NCBI GenBank assembly: GCA_016584305.1
Contig: JACEEZ010018108.1
Span: 1-64,000 of the forward strand
Direction: 5' to 3'
Source of the DNA: Chionoecetes opilio
Taxonomy: Eukaryota > Arthropoda > Malacostraca > Decapoda > Majidae
Length of the DNA: 64,000 nucleotides
How positions within the stretch are numbered: the first letter of the stretch is position 1; every line of letters begins with the position of its first letter. The notes below the pieces were generated by a model that did no database searches, had not been told where the DNA came from, and saw only the letters and a list, made by a program, of their open reading frames with translations. Of the stretch, positions 48,527 to 60,890 are shown in pieces. The translations under genes were made by a program, and so were the position numbers.

Positions 48527-49596
48527 TTAGAAGACTGTGAACGCGACCTTCTTGATCCAGGCGAGGTAGGGCGGGTAACGCAGGTTGGCGTACTGGCCGG
48601 GGTAGTCCTTGTGGCCGCAGCCGTAGCCTTGGGACACGATGCCTGCCAGCACAAAGAGTTCATTGGTGTCCTGAGACATCAGGGGCCCGCCCGAGTCACC
48701 TTGAGGGAGGAGTAACACCAGGGTCAGATTCGTGACCACATGAGGAAGAGAACTGCACTTGAGCTCACCAGTCACAACAGATCCTTTGAACACCAATCAG
48801 TGAGTCACTGGTGCCGTGAGTGTGGCTTGGCAATTACCTGGCAAGCGTCCCGCCCTCCGTCAGGGTGTCCGGCACACAGGGTCTCCTGCCCGATGCCCTG
48901 AGGCCAGGTTTCCGCGTAGTGGGGCAAGTTGGAGTAGCTGGTGTCACACCGGGCCGACAAGAACACTGTCATGTTCACGTCCTGCAGGTAGGAGGTGGGT
49001 ATCCCACCTAATAGAAAGCATGTGGTCAATTATCATTATTGAATTATTGGTTTTATTAGACGTTACAACAAAGTGACTGTCAAAATTGTCAACATATGTT
49101 TGTACACAAGTACGTGGCCTTGAATGCACCTAATTCAGTGTCACCGTAGCCAGTGAGCGTCGCTTGGTGGCCTGTGATGTCCACCTCGCTCTCTGCTCCC
49201 CACGGCAGGCACACGGGGCTGATGAACTCCTGCCAACGTGAATAAAAGTACTGTCATCAGTAATGTATGTGTGCTTGTGTGTGTGTAGCAGAGGTGGGTA
49301 CTTCCACAAATATTTCCGCAAACCACAACTTCTGCAATTGCGGAAGTCCTAATTCGTTAGCGGATTTGCGGACAGCTAAAAAAGTGCTGATTTGCTTTTG
49401 CGGATATATTTCCGCAAACGCATATGTCCACAATTTCCAAAGCGACCATTCAAAGTTTGAACAGGATTCCTGCGCGGCTGCGCTCGCCGCCCAGGTTGAG
49501 TGGAGTACGGCTGGGGACGCTGCTCTCCCGCATCACCATGCGCACAGTTTACAGTGAGCATTCCCAGACGTAAACAAGAGAGATATCTAGAAGTAT

Positions 49597-49752
49597 TACT
49601 TCCCATTCAGATCCATTGAACTGTGGAATAACTTGGATAAGAGGGTGTTACATGCCATGAATATTCACGCCTTCAAAGTCAAGCTGGATAATAGTAGTTT
49701 TGGAGACGGGACAGTACGAGCTTAGTTCTTTTCCTGTAAATCAGACTAGATG
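49597..49752 (+). mobile_element. LINE 3'-end fragment in copy 3 intron
   Basis: Orthologous to 6927-7083 and 31785-31945. Followed by (CA)n. Confidence 0.7.

Positions 49753-49836
<84 letters not shown>
49753..49836. repeat. (CA)n microsatellite abutting exon 6
   Basis: About 41 CA units running straight into exon 6 codons, without the GTCACCTG present in the other two copies. Confidence 0.95.
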
Positions 49837-49838
<2 letters not shown>

Positions 49839-50094
49839 GGCACCCGTGAAGCCAGCCTAAGAAGGGCCAGGTCGTGGTAGGCCTCGGGGTGGGTGTAACC
49901 AGGGTAGGGCACCATCTCTTGTCACACCAAAGTCTTGGTGATCCGCACTGTCGTTGTCGTCCTTGTAGTTGTGTTCACCAAGGCGCACCACCTCGGGCTT
50001 CCTGCAAAGGGGTTGTAGAGGCTGGCATGAGTCACCTCTCTTGTTTTAAAGCAACCCACCAGCTTAGGCCGACATGGCAACCTGTGACCCTTTT

Positions 50095-51200
50095 GGTGCG
50101 TCCACACTGGCAACATTTTGTCTACAGACAAGTTTAAAACACTGCGAGAAACACAACAGACGACATTTGGAGACATGTCTAGAGACAATGTAAGAGACAT
50201 TGAGGGTTACAATTGTGGCGGAATGTTGGCAACAAGAGGAGACTATAAGCGCATTTTCGCGGCCGCTCTGGCCCGCTCTGGACTGGGCTAGTCCCGGGCG
50301 TCCACTGGTTTTTTTGCGAGGTGCAGGTTAGACCGGGCCTGGAACGAACTTGGCCGGCTGAGCCGATACACAGGACCAGGTTGGACCAGTGTGGGGAAAA
50401 CTGCGCATGCGCACTACAGTCAGCGGGATAGGCGACCATGAGCTTCTCGTCGCTGCTGATAAGACATGAAACACCTGATGGCCAACCATAAAGACTAAGT
50501 ATCACAGGGCGTGGTAGTTGTAAAGTCTGCAGCCACGATTAAAAATCAGACACAAAAAGGATATTGACAAGATGGACGCCTGCGCCTCCACAGTTTCCTC
50601 CACGCCTCCTGGCAGTTTTCAAGTAACCTTGTGTGCCACAACTGTTCTTCATTCCACTCCTAGCCAGAGTAAGGAAACGAGACTGATGGTACGGGGCCAT
50701 CTCGATTATTTTCGCGACCATCAGTCCACCTGACCACGGCCGGAACTGGACTGAACGCAGGGCGGTGACGTCACGATAAAATGCGCTATTTGTGAGGCCG
50801 TCCACTACTGGCCATTTCATGTTCGGCGTGTTGAGCATCGGCCCTCCTTGAATCTATGTTGTATATAGAGTATGGGTAGGATCTCACCATAGGCAAAGTG
50901 TGTTCCGCAGTAACAATTCGATTAATTGTACCGTGTGTGGTTCCCCTCGTCCCTCCATGGTCTTTTGTCCTAAGTAGGGCCAGCAACGAGTTGACATATG
51001 CCGTCCTGTGTTTCTGTGTGTCTGCCCAGCTATCTCCTCCGACATTAACTCGTCCACACGGTGTTACCAACATAATCACCTAAACATCAGTCCACATGTA
51101 TACAACCATTGACATCATTCCCGACCTTTCACACTTGTTTTACCTACCATGTTGTATTGTGTTGTTTCCAACGATGTTTGTTGCCAAGTGTGGACGCACC
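50095..51200. mobile_element. TIR element in intron between exons 5 and 6 of copy 3
   Basis: GGTGCGTCCACACTGGCAAC at 50095 is inverted as GTTGCCAAGTGTGGACGCACC ending at 51200. TTT lies on both sides as a possible 3-bp TSD. No transposase seen. A degraded second copy is at about 60267-60890. Confidence 0.75.
50246..50792. mobile_element. Nested TIR element within 50095-51200
   Basis: AGCGCATTTTCGCGG near 50248 is inverted as AAAATGCGCT ending near 50788. The copy near 60440-60480 joins the two flanks directly (GGAGAC to GTGAG), consistent with an empty site. GC-rich interior without a clear ORF. Confidence 0.6.
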
Positions 51201-52280
51201 TTTGTGTCCCCGGGCAAATTGAGGGCACGCGCGTTCGACTGGCCCAGAACATATAGGGGAGCACATCTAGTACATCGGGTCGCTTCCTCGCTCACCGCTG
51301 TCCTCTTCCCATTAAACAGTCCACTTTGTGGTTCACCCTTAGCAGCCTTTTGCCCCACGTGTGTTTCACTTTAAAGTAATACGTCCAGACTATTTCTCAT
51401 TTCCTGATTTAATGCTGTCTAAATATGCCTTATCGAATATATCACAATATGCTAGTCACTTTTTGCATTCATCAGCCGTGTTAAATAAACCGCATCAAGT
51501 ACTGCACAATTCCCCGAGATTTCCCAAACGCTCCTGCACACTAGCATACCCGACGCACATTGGCTCCAGTGATGTCACCCACAGCAGCTCGGGGGGCCCT
51601 CCCGCAGTAATCCACAAGCATGTGGACACACAGAAATATTATAGTACTTGAAGAATTTTTGGGTGTTTCTGATATTTTTTTTTTTGCATTTGGCATATTA
51701 CTTGCATCCTTTTATGGTGCAAGAAGAAAGTTGTGCCTTGCAAAGAGCTTATCATCCGTTCCGGGCACCAATACGGCCACGATATATGTGTGGAGATGGG
51801 TTTGTTACGCCAGTGAGCAGGCTGCGGTGATGCAGATTGTCGCTCCTTTTCACCGTGGCGTCATCAGCAAGTTATCTTCTCGCGAGACGGCATATTTTTT
51901 TTATAACCCGCGCCTTTCTACAAGCATCGTGTTTTTTATAACGCGAAATAAGGCATTGAAATTAATTCTTTTTTGTTGGATAATATGTTTTGAAGAAATT
52001 CACATACATATGCAGACGGAAATAAATGGGTCTGGACGATTACTTTAATAATACAGAAAATGTTAATAGGGAACTATCATTACCTTGCCCACTTTCTCCA
52101 AGGTACACACCCGACATGCTGTGACCGGCAAAACTCTGTTCCCCCTGATCGATGTGAAGAAAACTGTTCCTGTTTCCCCACCACAACAGTTTGGATGGTG
52201 GCAGTGTAATATCTCCAAATCAACTTACGTCAGAGGGCCGTAAGTTACTGTGGCCGTGGCCTCCCATTCCAAACCCTGAC
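51201..52280. other. Non-coding sequence shared with 60.9-61.7 kb
   Basis: No gene seen. Blocks such as GAAGAATTTTTGGGTGTTTC, GAGCTTATCATCC and ATATATGTGTGGAGATGG recur with many small indels at 61425-61735. Confidence 0.6.
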
Positions 52281-52289
52281 CTTCAAAAC

Positions 52290-53540
52290 GGGCCGCCACA
52301 CATGTGGTTCGGTGGAGGTGTTTGCGCTGCTGTGGTGGGTTTCTTTTGTTACTGAAATTGTAGCCAATATTCACATGCTCCGTGTGCGTCACTACGTTGT
52401 GGAAGAAGCTGGATTGCAGATAGGACACATGTTCGTTGGATCAACACTGCCCCGCAGAACCATGTGATGGCCTCTTCTAGCCTTGCCCGCTCACCAACCA
52501 AGACGCCTGTACAGAAACACGACACCTTGCTGTTTTGTGGTGCTTCATTTAAGTCAATTGAGCTCTAATGGTAACTATAGATCAAATATACTTTTTTCTC
52601 TTACTCCCAAGGACAAATGCGGTTCTTATCGGGGCTCGCTTTCATTTTACCCGATTATACCTGCAACGCAGGCACCCCATCTCGATAAGAATCCTCTGTC
52701 CGCTCTCGCCAGTTGTGTTCCGTCTTGTTGGTAGCATAAGGAGGACGTCAAACTCGTCATGTTCTACATATATATGTTTCCCATCTTTGTAAAGTACGGA
52801 TAAATAGAGGAAATGTTGTTGTATTTCTTCAACATTCTGTAAGAAAAATTATTCGTGTCACATCTTGATGTAATATCTAGACGGATTTTTTTTTCTTTCA
52901 TTTTATTCACTGCGATGTGTGTGTTCGGTTGAATACTCACGGATGTTTGTGGTGGCGGTTGCTATGATCCGTGCGGCCTGAGGGGCGACACCTGTACACG
53001 AGAGACTGAGGTGTTTAGCGTGACTTGGCCAGGACAGCCTTGCCCTTCCTTGTCCGAAGATGTGTCTCCAAAATGTTTGGATAGTATCGCAAGCAACGTC
53101 CACAATACAAGTCTAAAATCCAGATATATTCCTAGTAATCAAACGTAGTCTTGCAGAACACAGCCGCAGCTTATCTTACAGTACGGTTTTCAGCCTACAG
53201 AATGTACGCCGTCGAGTTTGGTAATGGTGATCCCTGTACAACAAGAACTTATACAGTGGTGATTTCCCGTAGATGGTGTGACAAAGCAAGAATCGTGTAA
53301 ATTATTCCACGTCACATACCTATAGGTTTTACCGCAGCACATCCAGCGAAAGCGTGGCAATCTTTTATGGTCCACATCTTGCGCGGTTCAACCAAAGTCG
53401 TGCCGTGTTTGAAAGCCGCAGGCTCGAACACACGTCCCCCGTCGCCCCGAGTGTGTGGCGCAGTCGTCCCCCCTCGGCATGGTCGCAGCTGGCCGTGGAA
53501 GATGATTGCCGGCTGTGCCCCTAGCATAACAACCAGGGTA
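52290..53540 (-). pseudogene. CLIP protease exons 5 to 2, indel-rich (copy 3 upstream part)
   Basis: 52390-52515 matches the histidine exon only with many 1-2 nt gaps. 52790-52845 recalls the exon 4 start (CAACATTCTGT). 52937-52995 matches the Pro-linker exon. 53325-53500 is a diverged CLIP exon (CATHSGRRGTCVRACGF, then MCCGKTYR). No usable frame spans any exon. It is either a decayed paralogue or error-rich sequence. Confidence 0.6.
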
Positions 53541-54480
53541 TAGCCAGTCGAGTTCTTCTGGCAGCTCGGCCGGGGAAGATGATGGCGTTGGCCCCTGTGC
53601 AAAGGGGCATGGTAATAGCCCTCAGTCTCGTGTTGTGGAGTAATTGTATAGATAGAGAGATCACATTTAACGCCTAGACTACTGTTGACCAGGACAGGTT
53701 CTTATTAACCTAATTAAGACGATGAAGAGGATTGTCATGGTATGGTTTGAAACTGCGGCTCACGTGTTAAAGGAAATTAATTTTTCACGCATGCTTACAT
53801 ACAGTAAATATTACAAATCTTGGAGGCTCTCAGGTGTATGGCCGATTTTCAGTAGAGCCAGAAGCTTTCCTTATAAAACTTATTTGGGCAAATTGTTAAC
53901 TCCCGGTAGCGATAATGTAGGCTTACTTACTTACGTAATGTCTATACATGCGCACAAACGTACTCGTGTTGCGGTGAGAAGTGTGTTATACATTACACGT
54001 CAGCACAGTACACCATTACGTTCCGCAGATTGAGGAACCGTTTCCTCGTGTTTCATTTTGGAGTGACCATTATGCCTCATCAAGACTCACGGACATAAGA
54101 CATCTACGACTCTACATTAGACTAACTCTCTTGGCTTTGTCCTCATCATACTGAAAAATTTATGCTATAACGATTGGTTGGCGAGCTGTGACTGTGTGAG
54201 CCTGCTGAACTCCATTACGAGGAGCTTGGGTAGAAGGGAGAGAGGGAGATACGAGCTGATGGGATAGATAGGGAGGGGGGAGTATGGGGTTTGGCTGGCG
54301 GCTTGTGACTCCATAACCAGCTTTGGGAAGGAAAGGCAAAGGGAGGGGATGATGATAGGACTTGAGACACTTCTACCTGATACTCCACTCCCATCTTGTC
54401 CTGAAATGAGCCAGGTTATGTACGGGGGTGTATGGGGGTGTTGCCATGGTACAAAGACATCCCACCACCATGCCCCATGA
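53541..54480. other. No recognisable feature
   Basis: Mixed-composition sequence. Short ORFs only (for example 53722-54033), without family features. Confidence 0.4.
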
Positions 54481-54482
54481 CG

Positions 54483-54612
54483 AGAGCGAGAGAGAGAGAG
54501 CAGAGAGAGGAGGAGCAGAGAGAGAGAGATGAAGAGGAGAGAGCGGAGATAGAGAGATCGAGAAGAGAGAGAGAAGTAGAAGAGATTGGCGTTATGTTTT
54601 TTTTTCTCTCTC

Positions 54613-54652
<40 letters not shown>

Positions 54653-54790
54653 GCCTCTCTCTCTCTCTACTCACTCTGTCTCGTCCCGTTTCCTCTACTC
54701 TCGGTCGGTTCTCTCTACAAGGCGCATCTCTCTCATCTCTCTCAGTCTCTCTCAATCTCTCCTCTCTCTCTCGTGTGATGAGTGCTTGGC
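54483..54790. repeat. (GA)n tract followed by (CT)n tract
   Basis: GAGA-rich 54483-54580 and CTCT-rich 54605-54775 lie close together and are mutually complementary, so they could pair as an imperfect hairpin. Arg/Glu/Ser-rich ORFs are artefacts. Confidence 0.9.
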
Positions 54791-55194
54791 GTGCGCGTTC
54801 GGGGTGTATTTTATTTATGTGTCTTGCGTATCTTAAATGGGTTTCGTGGCTTTTGCGTAGAAAAATAAGAATGAAGAAGCACACAGGAGGATAATGTTTC
54901 CAAAAAAATATGGGAAGAAAAGACAAGGGATGAGGGGTGGGACACAAGACCTGTGTAAACATACTTTCCTACTTGCGATGGTGTGTTGTCGGAATACCAG
55001 ACGAACGTACCGGGAAGATCAGTGTTCTATGTTCCTGCCTCGATATCCCCGCCAACAATAGTGCTTGTGTGGCCCTTCGACCCATGTTTGGATGCTTGTA
55101 TAGTATACGTATATTAGACAACATGTGATTGCCAACTCAATCGTGTTGTTGGTTTGTGTCGTTGGTCACTGGTCAAGTGCCTCGGGTAGAACCA

Positions 55195-55625
55195 CGTTCC
55201 GTGTGCTTCCAACGGTGGTTTGTGTTCCGTGTGTCTCCAACCCTTTTGTGTCTCCGTGAGATTCCAACCCTTTGTGTTCCCATGTGATTCCAACCCTTTT
55301 GTGTTTCCGTGTGATTCCAACCCTTTGTGTTCCGTGCGACTCCAAACCCTTTGTGTTTCCGTGTGATTCCAACCCTTGTGTGTTCCGTTGTATTCAACCC
55401 TGTGTGTTCCGTGTGATTTCAACCCTTTGGTGTTGCGTGTGATTCCAACCTTTGTGTTCCGTGTGACTCCAACCTTTGTGTTCCGTGTGACTCCAACACC
55501 TTTGTTTCCGTGTGATTCCAACCACTGTGTTTCCGTGTGTTCCAACCCTGTGTGTTACCGTGTGATTTCAACCCTTTGTGGTTCCGGTGTGATTCCAACC
55601 CTTTGTGTTTCCTTGTGATTTCCTA
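55195..55625. repeat. Minisatellite, ~27-nt unit GTGTGATTCCAACCCTTTGT
   Basis: About 16 units built on TTCCGTGTGATTCCAACCCTTT, with frequent 1-nt differences. The minus-strand ORF with repeated NTKGWNHTE words is generated by it. Confidence 0.92.
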
Positions 55626-55893
55626 CTCACACTCAATCCACATGCACACAAACGTAAGTCGATGATTCTAACTATGTTTGTGGAATGAGTCAGAAGACGT
55701 TACCACAGAGTTTTTCCTGTAATCGATACTCCTAAGTGTTTTTATAGCCAAAACCCCCCTTCAAATTATTCATTTCGACATGGATAAGCCGCTTTACGCA
55801 CCTACGATTTATTTACGATTTTTTTAGGCTACATCTCATCAAAATTGCATTTTCTAGGAGAGAGAGAGAGAGGCGAGAGAGAGAGCGAGAGAG

Positions 55894-55947
<54 letters not shown>

Positions 55948-56929
55948 TAGAGAGAGAGAGAAGAGGTACTGTCCTCTTCTGACGTCGTCAATAACATTCG
56001 TAACCCTGTTGGAGAGGAAGAAAAAAAAAATCCGCACGCTTTTTTTTACAACGAGTCGTGTTTACGGAAATAGGCCTGGAAATCATGTATTTTTGGTGGA
56101 TTAGTGGTTTGAATGCTTAGGGTTTGCCTTGTTCAACTAATAAGCAAAAAAAAAAAACTAGGTCTGGACGATTACTTTAAGGAAATGCTCACCTGCTTAT
56201 TAAACCATTATACTTAATTCTATAAACCTTCTCTACCTTTCTTTTCTGGATTTATTTCTCTTTCCCAGAATTATCTTCAATTTGTCATCTGTAGTCAGCA
56301 ATATGCCTTCCTATGACTACATATCTCTCGGATACTGTCAGTGCTGCTGCCATGGTGACGCACTTGTGCGTCTTGTGGCATAGGCGTGGCAGAAATGCCC
56401 TGTAGTGGTCCAGGGCCGGGCCGACCATATACTGGTTATCATTTTATTAATGCCATTATTAGTATTTTATTATTATGATTATTAATTATATTTTTTTTAT
56501 CATCATAATGTAATGTCCCCCATCTTTAACGAGTATTTTATCTTATATAATATTTATGTAAAGAATAAATATTCTTCTGTGGTTCACCTATTTCTGATCC
56601 ATTTTTCTCGCTATTGGTCAAGTTGTGTGGTGGTTATGGCGCGGCCCTGGACCACCTGTTCCTCTTGGCCTGGCGTAGGCACACCGTACGGGAAACGTAA
56701 AACAGACTTTGGGTGATGAGTCTTATATATTGTGTATTAAGAACGTGGCATAACCATCCTGCACACACAGGTAACGACGTTTGTGCATGGTAGCCAGATA
56801 TTGACCGCCTGTCGATCCCTGTGTTGCTGCCAATGAAGAGGGTTTGTGTCCAAGGCTCCGTGGGGCGCTCAAGAGACCGCATCACTAACCCATAAAAATC
56901 CCTCTGCACCCCGCGTTATCCGGTCTCAG
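55626..56929. other. (GA)n tract and AT-rich intergenic sequence
   Basis: (GA)n at 55855-55965. A-runs at about 56020 and 56148, AT-rich 56440-56590. No gene seen. Confidence 0.5.
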
Positions 56930-58639
56930 TCCTTTCGACTCCCGTGGGGAAATACTCAAAGGGCTGCAAAGGCGACTTCTTGATCCTGGGCGAGGTATGT
57001 AGTTCATTATCTCGGGTGTGAGCGGCGGTTCAGGGGTATTTGGGCGTGGACCGGCCGGGTTAGTCCCTGTGGTGTGCCGGCAGCCCGATGCCACGAGACA
57101 CGATCCTGCCCAACACTAAACGTTTACCCAGGCTTAAGGTGTTCCTAGAGACACCAGGGTGGCCCGCCCGCGTCACTCTCTGACTCAAGGGGAAGAGGCT
57201 ATAATCAGAGTTAGAGTCGGTGCTGGGTTGATATTAGGTAGAGCCATGGACCTTCCAGCGGTTCTCATACTACTCGGCATCGCCCCGTCTCTTCGCTTGT
57301 CTCTCTGTGTGTGTGCTGTCACGGACTAAGTGTGGTTATCATATAGAGTAGCAGGAGGCGTGGGCCGCGAACTCACAGCTGAGTGCCTCGTACTGGGTGT
57401 AAAATAAGTCAGGCATGTTTTGTATCGACAATGGTGAATCACCCCTTCCCCTGGCAAGCCCTGTGCCCTCCGCATGCCCATGTGTCTTCCTTCAATCTGT
57501 GCGAGCAACTCGCCACAAAATGTTTCCATGGTCAAGTTCGGTAGGCCTGACTCCTGTTTCTGTTCCTTATTGTGTCACTCTGATAACCTGTATCGTATTC
57601 AACTCTTGAGGATAATGTATATATTGACCATTATGTGTCTTTAAGTATGGTGGGTGTAAGTGGTAGTGGCGAGTGAGTGTGGAATAGCGAGGGAGTGACG
57701 CACTCTTACGCTCTCTAGTCTTGCGTACAAGCAACGTGCAAGGCGAGTTAGAGGGGGTCGCTGGTTCGTGTCAGATATAATAAAAGGATTCCCATCCTGA
57801 CCGGTTGACCTGATGCACCAGGTTTCCGCGCGTAGTGGGGAAAGATTAAGGGTAGTGGTGTCCCCGGCCCCGCGAGAAACGCTTGTCAGTGTTCACCTCC
57901 TGCATGAAGGAGTTGGTCGTATCTTCCCACCCTATAGACAGCATGGGGTTCAATTATCTTTAGTATTGAAATTAGGTCCCTTCCTTTATCTTGGGCGAGG
58001 CCTTTTACAATGTCCCAATAATCCTCCATCGTCAAGGGCTGCTACGTAGAATTATTTGGCCTTTGTATTTACCTATTGTGTGTCGCCGTAGCCGTGAGGC
58101 GCACGTGTTGCCCGTGATGTCCACCTCGCCTCTCGCATGGCCCAGGGATGCACACGGGGCCTGATGAACTCCCTGGCCAACCTAAACAAGTCATCTGATA
58201 GGTTGTGTGTCCTGTTGTGAGTGTGGTGTGTGTTGTGTGTTATGTGTGTGTGGTGCTGCGGCCCTGCTAGTTTATGGCCGAAAATTTTGCATCTCAACAC
58301 TTGTCCCAATTACGTTTAAGTGTTCATGACGGGCAGGGGTGGTTAACCTTGCCAGATGCTCAGAGGAGAGGAAGTGTCCCCCTGGAGAAAATATTCGCGC
58401 TTCTAACGACGCTGTGAGGTCGCCTTGGGGCCGTTCTATAGCTCATGTCGAAAGCCTCATCGTCGTGCTCAAGCATGGACAAAATCGGTAAGTGTTATTC
58501 GATTTCTCAATTCCATATTCGAAAACGATCGTCAAAATTTAGTACTGAAGACACCCATCTGGTTGTGGTGCGCACGCTTAGTTTGTGGCTGAAACGTCGG
58601 CTTCAACAATTTCCACTTGGAAACGGGAGAGAAAACATT

Positions 58640-59055
58640 AGAAATGCTTCAGGGTAGACCCTGAAGACATGAAAAAGGGAAGATTGACTTTTTGGCGGGT
58701 GTTGTTTTGTAATCAAGAAGTGTCAAGAAAGGGAAACATGCTAGTGTGGACATGGGGGAACGATTGTCGAAAGAATATACACAAGGTGGCCAAAGATGCC
58801 TTTGGACATGAGAAAGATTTGGAAAGGAAAGAAACTAGGTGTCACTCAACATTTTGTCCTAACCACGAGTGGTATTGTCGGCCAAAGGACATCTTTGCCA
58901 CCTTGTTTCTATTCTTTCGCAAGTCTTTCCCATGTCCCACACTAGCCTTGTTTCCCTTCTTTCTTGACACTTCTTGATTTACAAACAACAACCGCAAGAG
59001 TCATCTTTCCCTTTTTTCATTGTCTTCAGAGGCTACCCTGAAGCATTTTCTACTA
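58640..59055. repeat. Large imperfect palindrome
   Basis: ATGCTTCAGGGTAG at about 58645 is inverted as CTACCCTGAAGCAT at about 59045. AAGAAGTGTCAAGAAAGGGA (about 58718) is inverted near 58955-58975. AAGGTGGCCAAAGATG (about 58782) is inverted as CATCTTTGCCACCTT (about 58888). Arms of about 180 nt, loop near 58830-58865. Confidence 0.85.
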
Positions 59056-59588
59056 GTGTTATTAATGAACTAGCAGAATTGTCGCTATCCTGGCGGCATA
59101 TTCGCCCGTTCATCTTAGAAAGTATGTGGTGGGGTATGTCTCTAGCCAATCATCGTTGTTCCAAGCTCGTTTACGCCCAGTGGTGGGCTTCAGTGATTGC
59201 TGGGCTATGTTAATATCATGTATGTTTTATTTAAGATTACACTAATTAAACTGATTTTAATTAGCGTAGCGTAAACCTAACCTAACTCAAAGTTTACCTA
59301 TACTATCTTAACCGAAGAATAATTCAATTGCGTTTAACCAGATTAAAACCCATTGATCACTTAATGCTCCACCCCCATGTGCGTCACAAGCGTGGACAAC
59401 GGTGATTGGCTAGAGTATACGCCATGACCACATACTATCAGCAACGGGAATTGTCTCCGTTGGCTGTTTCTGCCAGTCGATATTTCTGCGTGCGACGTCC
59501 CGGATGACCGTTATTCTCTGCCTCTTTTCTCTCGCTTTCTCAAGCGTGTCGGATCGGGAACACACAAAACACACACACACACATCGGG

Positions 59589-59823
59589 TACGTCCGTAGT
59601 GTAGGGGCAGCACGCTTGGTTCACAACCGAGAGGTCCCGGGTCGATCCCCGGGCGTAGCTGAAACAGATGGGGTTCTGTTTCTTAAGAAACCCGAGCCCC
59701 TCATTCCACAATCCAGGCAGTGAATTGGTGCCGGGTGTTTAGCCGGGGGTTTGTGACCCGCCTCCCTGGGTGCTGGGCCTTCCGTCGACAAAACTAACAC
59801 TAAGGATGAATGATAAAAAAAAA
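59589..59823 (+). mobile_element. tRNA-Val-derived SINE
   Basis: Head GTCCGTAGTGTAGGGGCAGC is tRNA-Val-like, with anticodon arm CTTGG-TTCACAA-CCGAG (anticodon CAC) and B-box GGGTCGATCCCC. A ~150-nt unrelated body then ends GGATGAATGATAAAAAAAAA. Body and A-tail show a SINE rather than a tRNA gene. Confidence 0.8.
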
Positions 59824-60266
59824 ATTATATTGAGACGGTGGCCACATACGAGTTGTCGCTCTGGCCCCGTAAAATACAACTAGATGATACACTGGATGCA
59901 CCGCACACCGACGTCACACGTACACAATCGAACCCCACACCCGCCACACCAGTCACCTGCAAGGGGCACCCGTGAAGCCAGCACTAAGATCTAAGGGCCA
60001 AGGAATCGTGGTAGGCTGCGGGGTCGGTGTAAACCAGGGTTATTGGCCAAACCATCTGGCACACCAGTCCTTGGTGAGTGCCGCCCGTATCGTTGTCGTC
60101 CTTCGTAAGTTGTGTTCACCAGGATGTTCAAGGGCGCCACTTCACCTTCGGGTTCCCTGCAAAGGGTGTTGTAGAGGTTGGCATGGTCACCTCTCTGTTT
60201 TAAAGAAAAAACACGGGCACCACCTTAGGCCACTATGGCAACTTGTTTGACCTATGGGTTGTGTCG

Positions 60267-60890
60267 TCCGGGAACACTACTGGCGAACATTTGTGTACAG
60301 ATCAAGTTTGATACAAACCGTTACTGCGTAGAAACCAATAGTCGACTCATTTGGAGACTACATCATCTGTAGGAAACAGATGTTTATAAGAGACATTGAG
60401 CTCGTTACAATGTTGGCGAAATGTTGTCAACAGAGGAGACTTTGTGAGTGCCCTCCCACGACGGATGTTCAATGTCCGGCTGTGAGCATGTGCGGCCCTT
60501 TCTTGAATCCTAGTTTTATATAGAGTATGGTGTAGGATCCTCAGAGCAAAGTGGTGTCCGCGGTGAACAATCGATAATTGTACCGTCTGTTCCCTCGTCC
60601 ACAATTCCATGGATTTTGTCCTAAGTAGGACAACAACGAGTGAAACCAGGATGCCAGTCGCTGTGTTTTCTGTGTGTCTGCCCAGATATCTCCCCCGAAC
60701 ATTACTCTACCACACCGGTTGTTACCAGAACATATCACCTAAACAGCAGCTACCAACCAATGTCCTACAACATTGATCATTCCCCGACCCGTGTATCATA
60801 TACAAATTAGTTGCCTAGCGCTCTTATGTTGTATTGTGTGTTTCCACATGCTTTTTGTTGCCAGTGTGGACGCACTGCCTTGTGTGTCCC
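60267..60890. mobile_element. Degraded copy of the TIR element at 50095
   Basis: ACACTACTGGCGAACATTTG at about 60283 and TGTTGCCAGTGTGGACGCAC at about 60856 correspond to the ends at 50095 and 51200. The nested insertion of 50246-50792 is lacking. Confidence 0.6.

Larger units (their letters stand above)
48527..50001 (-). pseudogene. CLIP-domain serine protease, copy 3, exons 9 to 6
   Basis: Exon 9 (48527-48700), exon 8 (48838-49007; GGIPTSYLQDVNMTVF) and exon 7 (49130-49229) keep open frames and the GDSGGP box. The exon 9 acceptor is CAA rather than CAG, as in copy 1. Exon 6 (about 49837-50001) keeps YHDLALLRL but has a 1-nt insertion near 49916, and its donor (CAG/GTGACTG) is replaced by the (CA)n repeat. 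Exon 5 is displaced to about 52.4 kb by inserted sequence. Confidence 0.88.
56930..60160 (-). pseudogene. CLIP protease copy 4, exons 9 to 6, indel-rich
   Basis: Exon 9 is recognised at 56965-57175 (CTTCTTGATCCTGGGCGAGG, GCCACGAGACACGAT, then the serine box region). Exon 8 is at about 57815-57940, exon 7 at about 58078-58178 and exon 6 at about 59952-60158. Order and orientation match the other copies, but gaps occur every few tens of bases and no exon keeps a frame. The exon 7-6 interval contains a palindrome and a SINE not found in other copies. Confidence 0.65.

Noticed and set aside
54165..54962. 265-residue minus-strand ORF rich in Arg/Glu
   Set aside because: The core is the (GA)/(CT) repeat. 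No conserved domain.
55114..55545. Repeat protein-like ORF with recurring NTKGWNHTE words
   Set aside because: It is made by the ~27-nt minisatellite and the frame is broken by unit-length differences.
55195..55625. CRISPR-like array
   Set aside because: The units are contiguous tandem repeats without distinct spacers, in a eukaryotic context.
59589..59662. Functional tRNA-Val gene
   Set aside because: The head resembles tRNA-Val(CAC), but it is followed by a SINE body and an A-rich tail, and D-arm spacing is altered.
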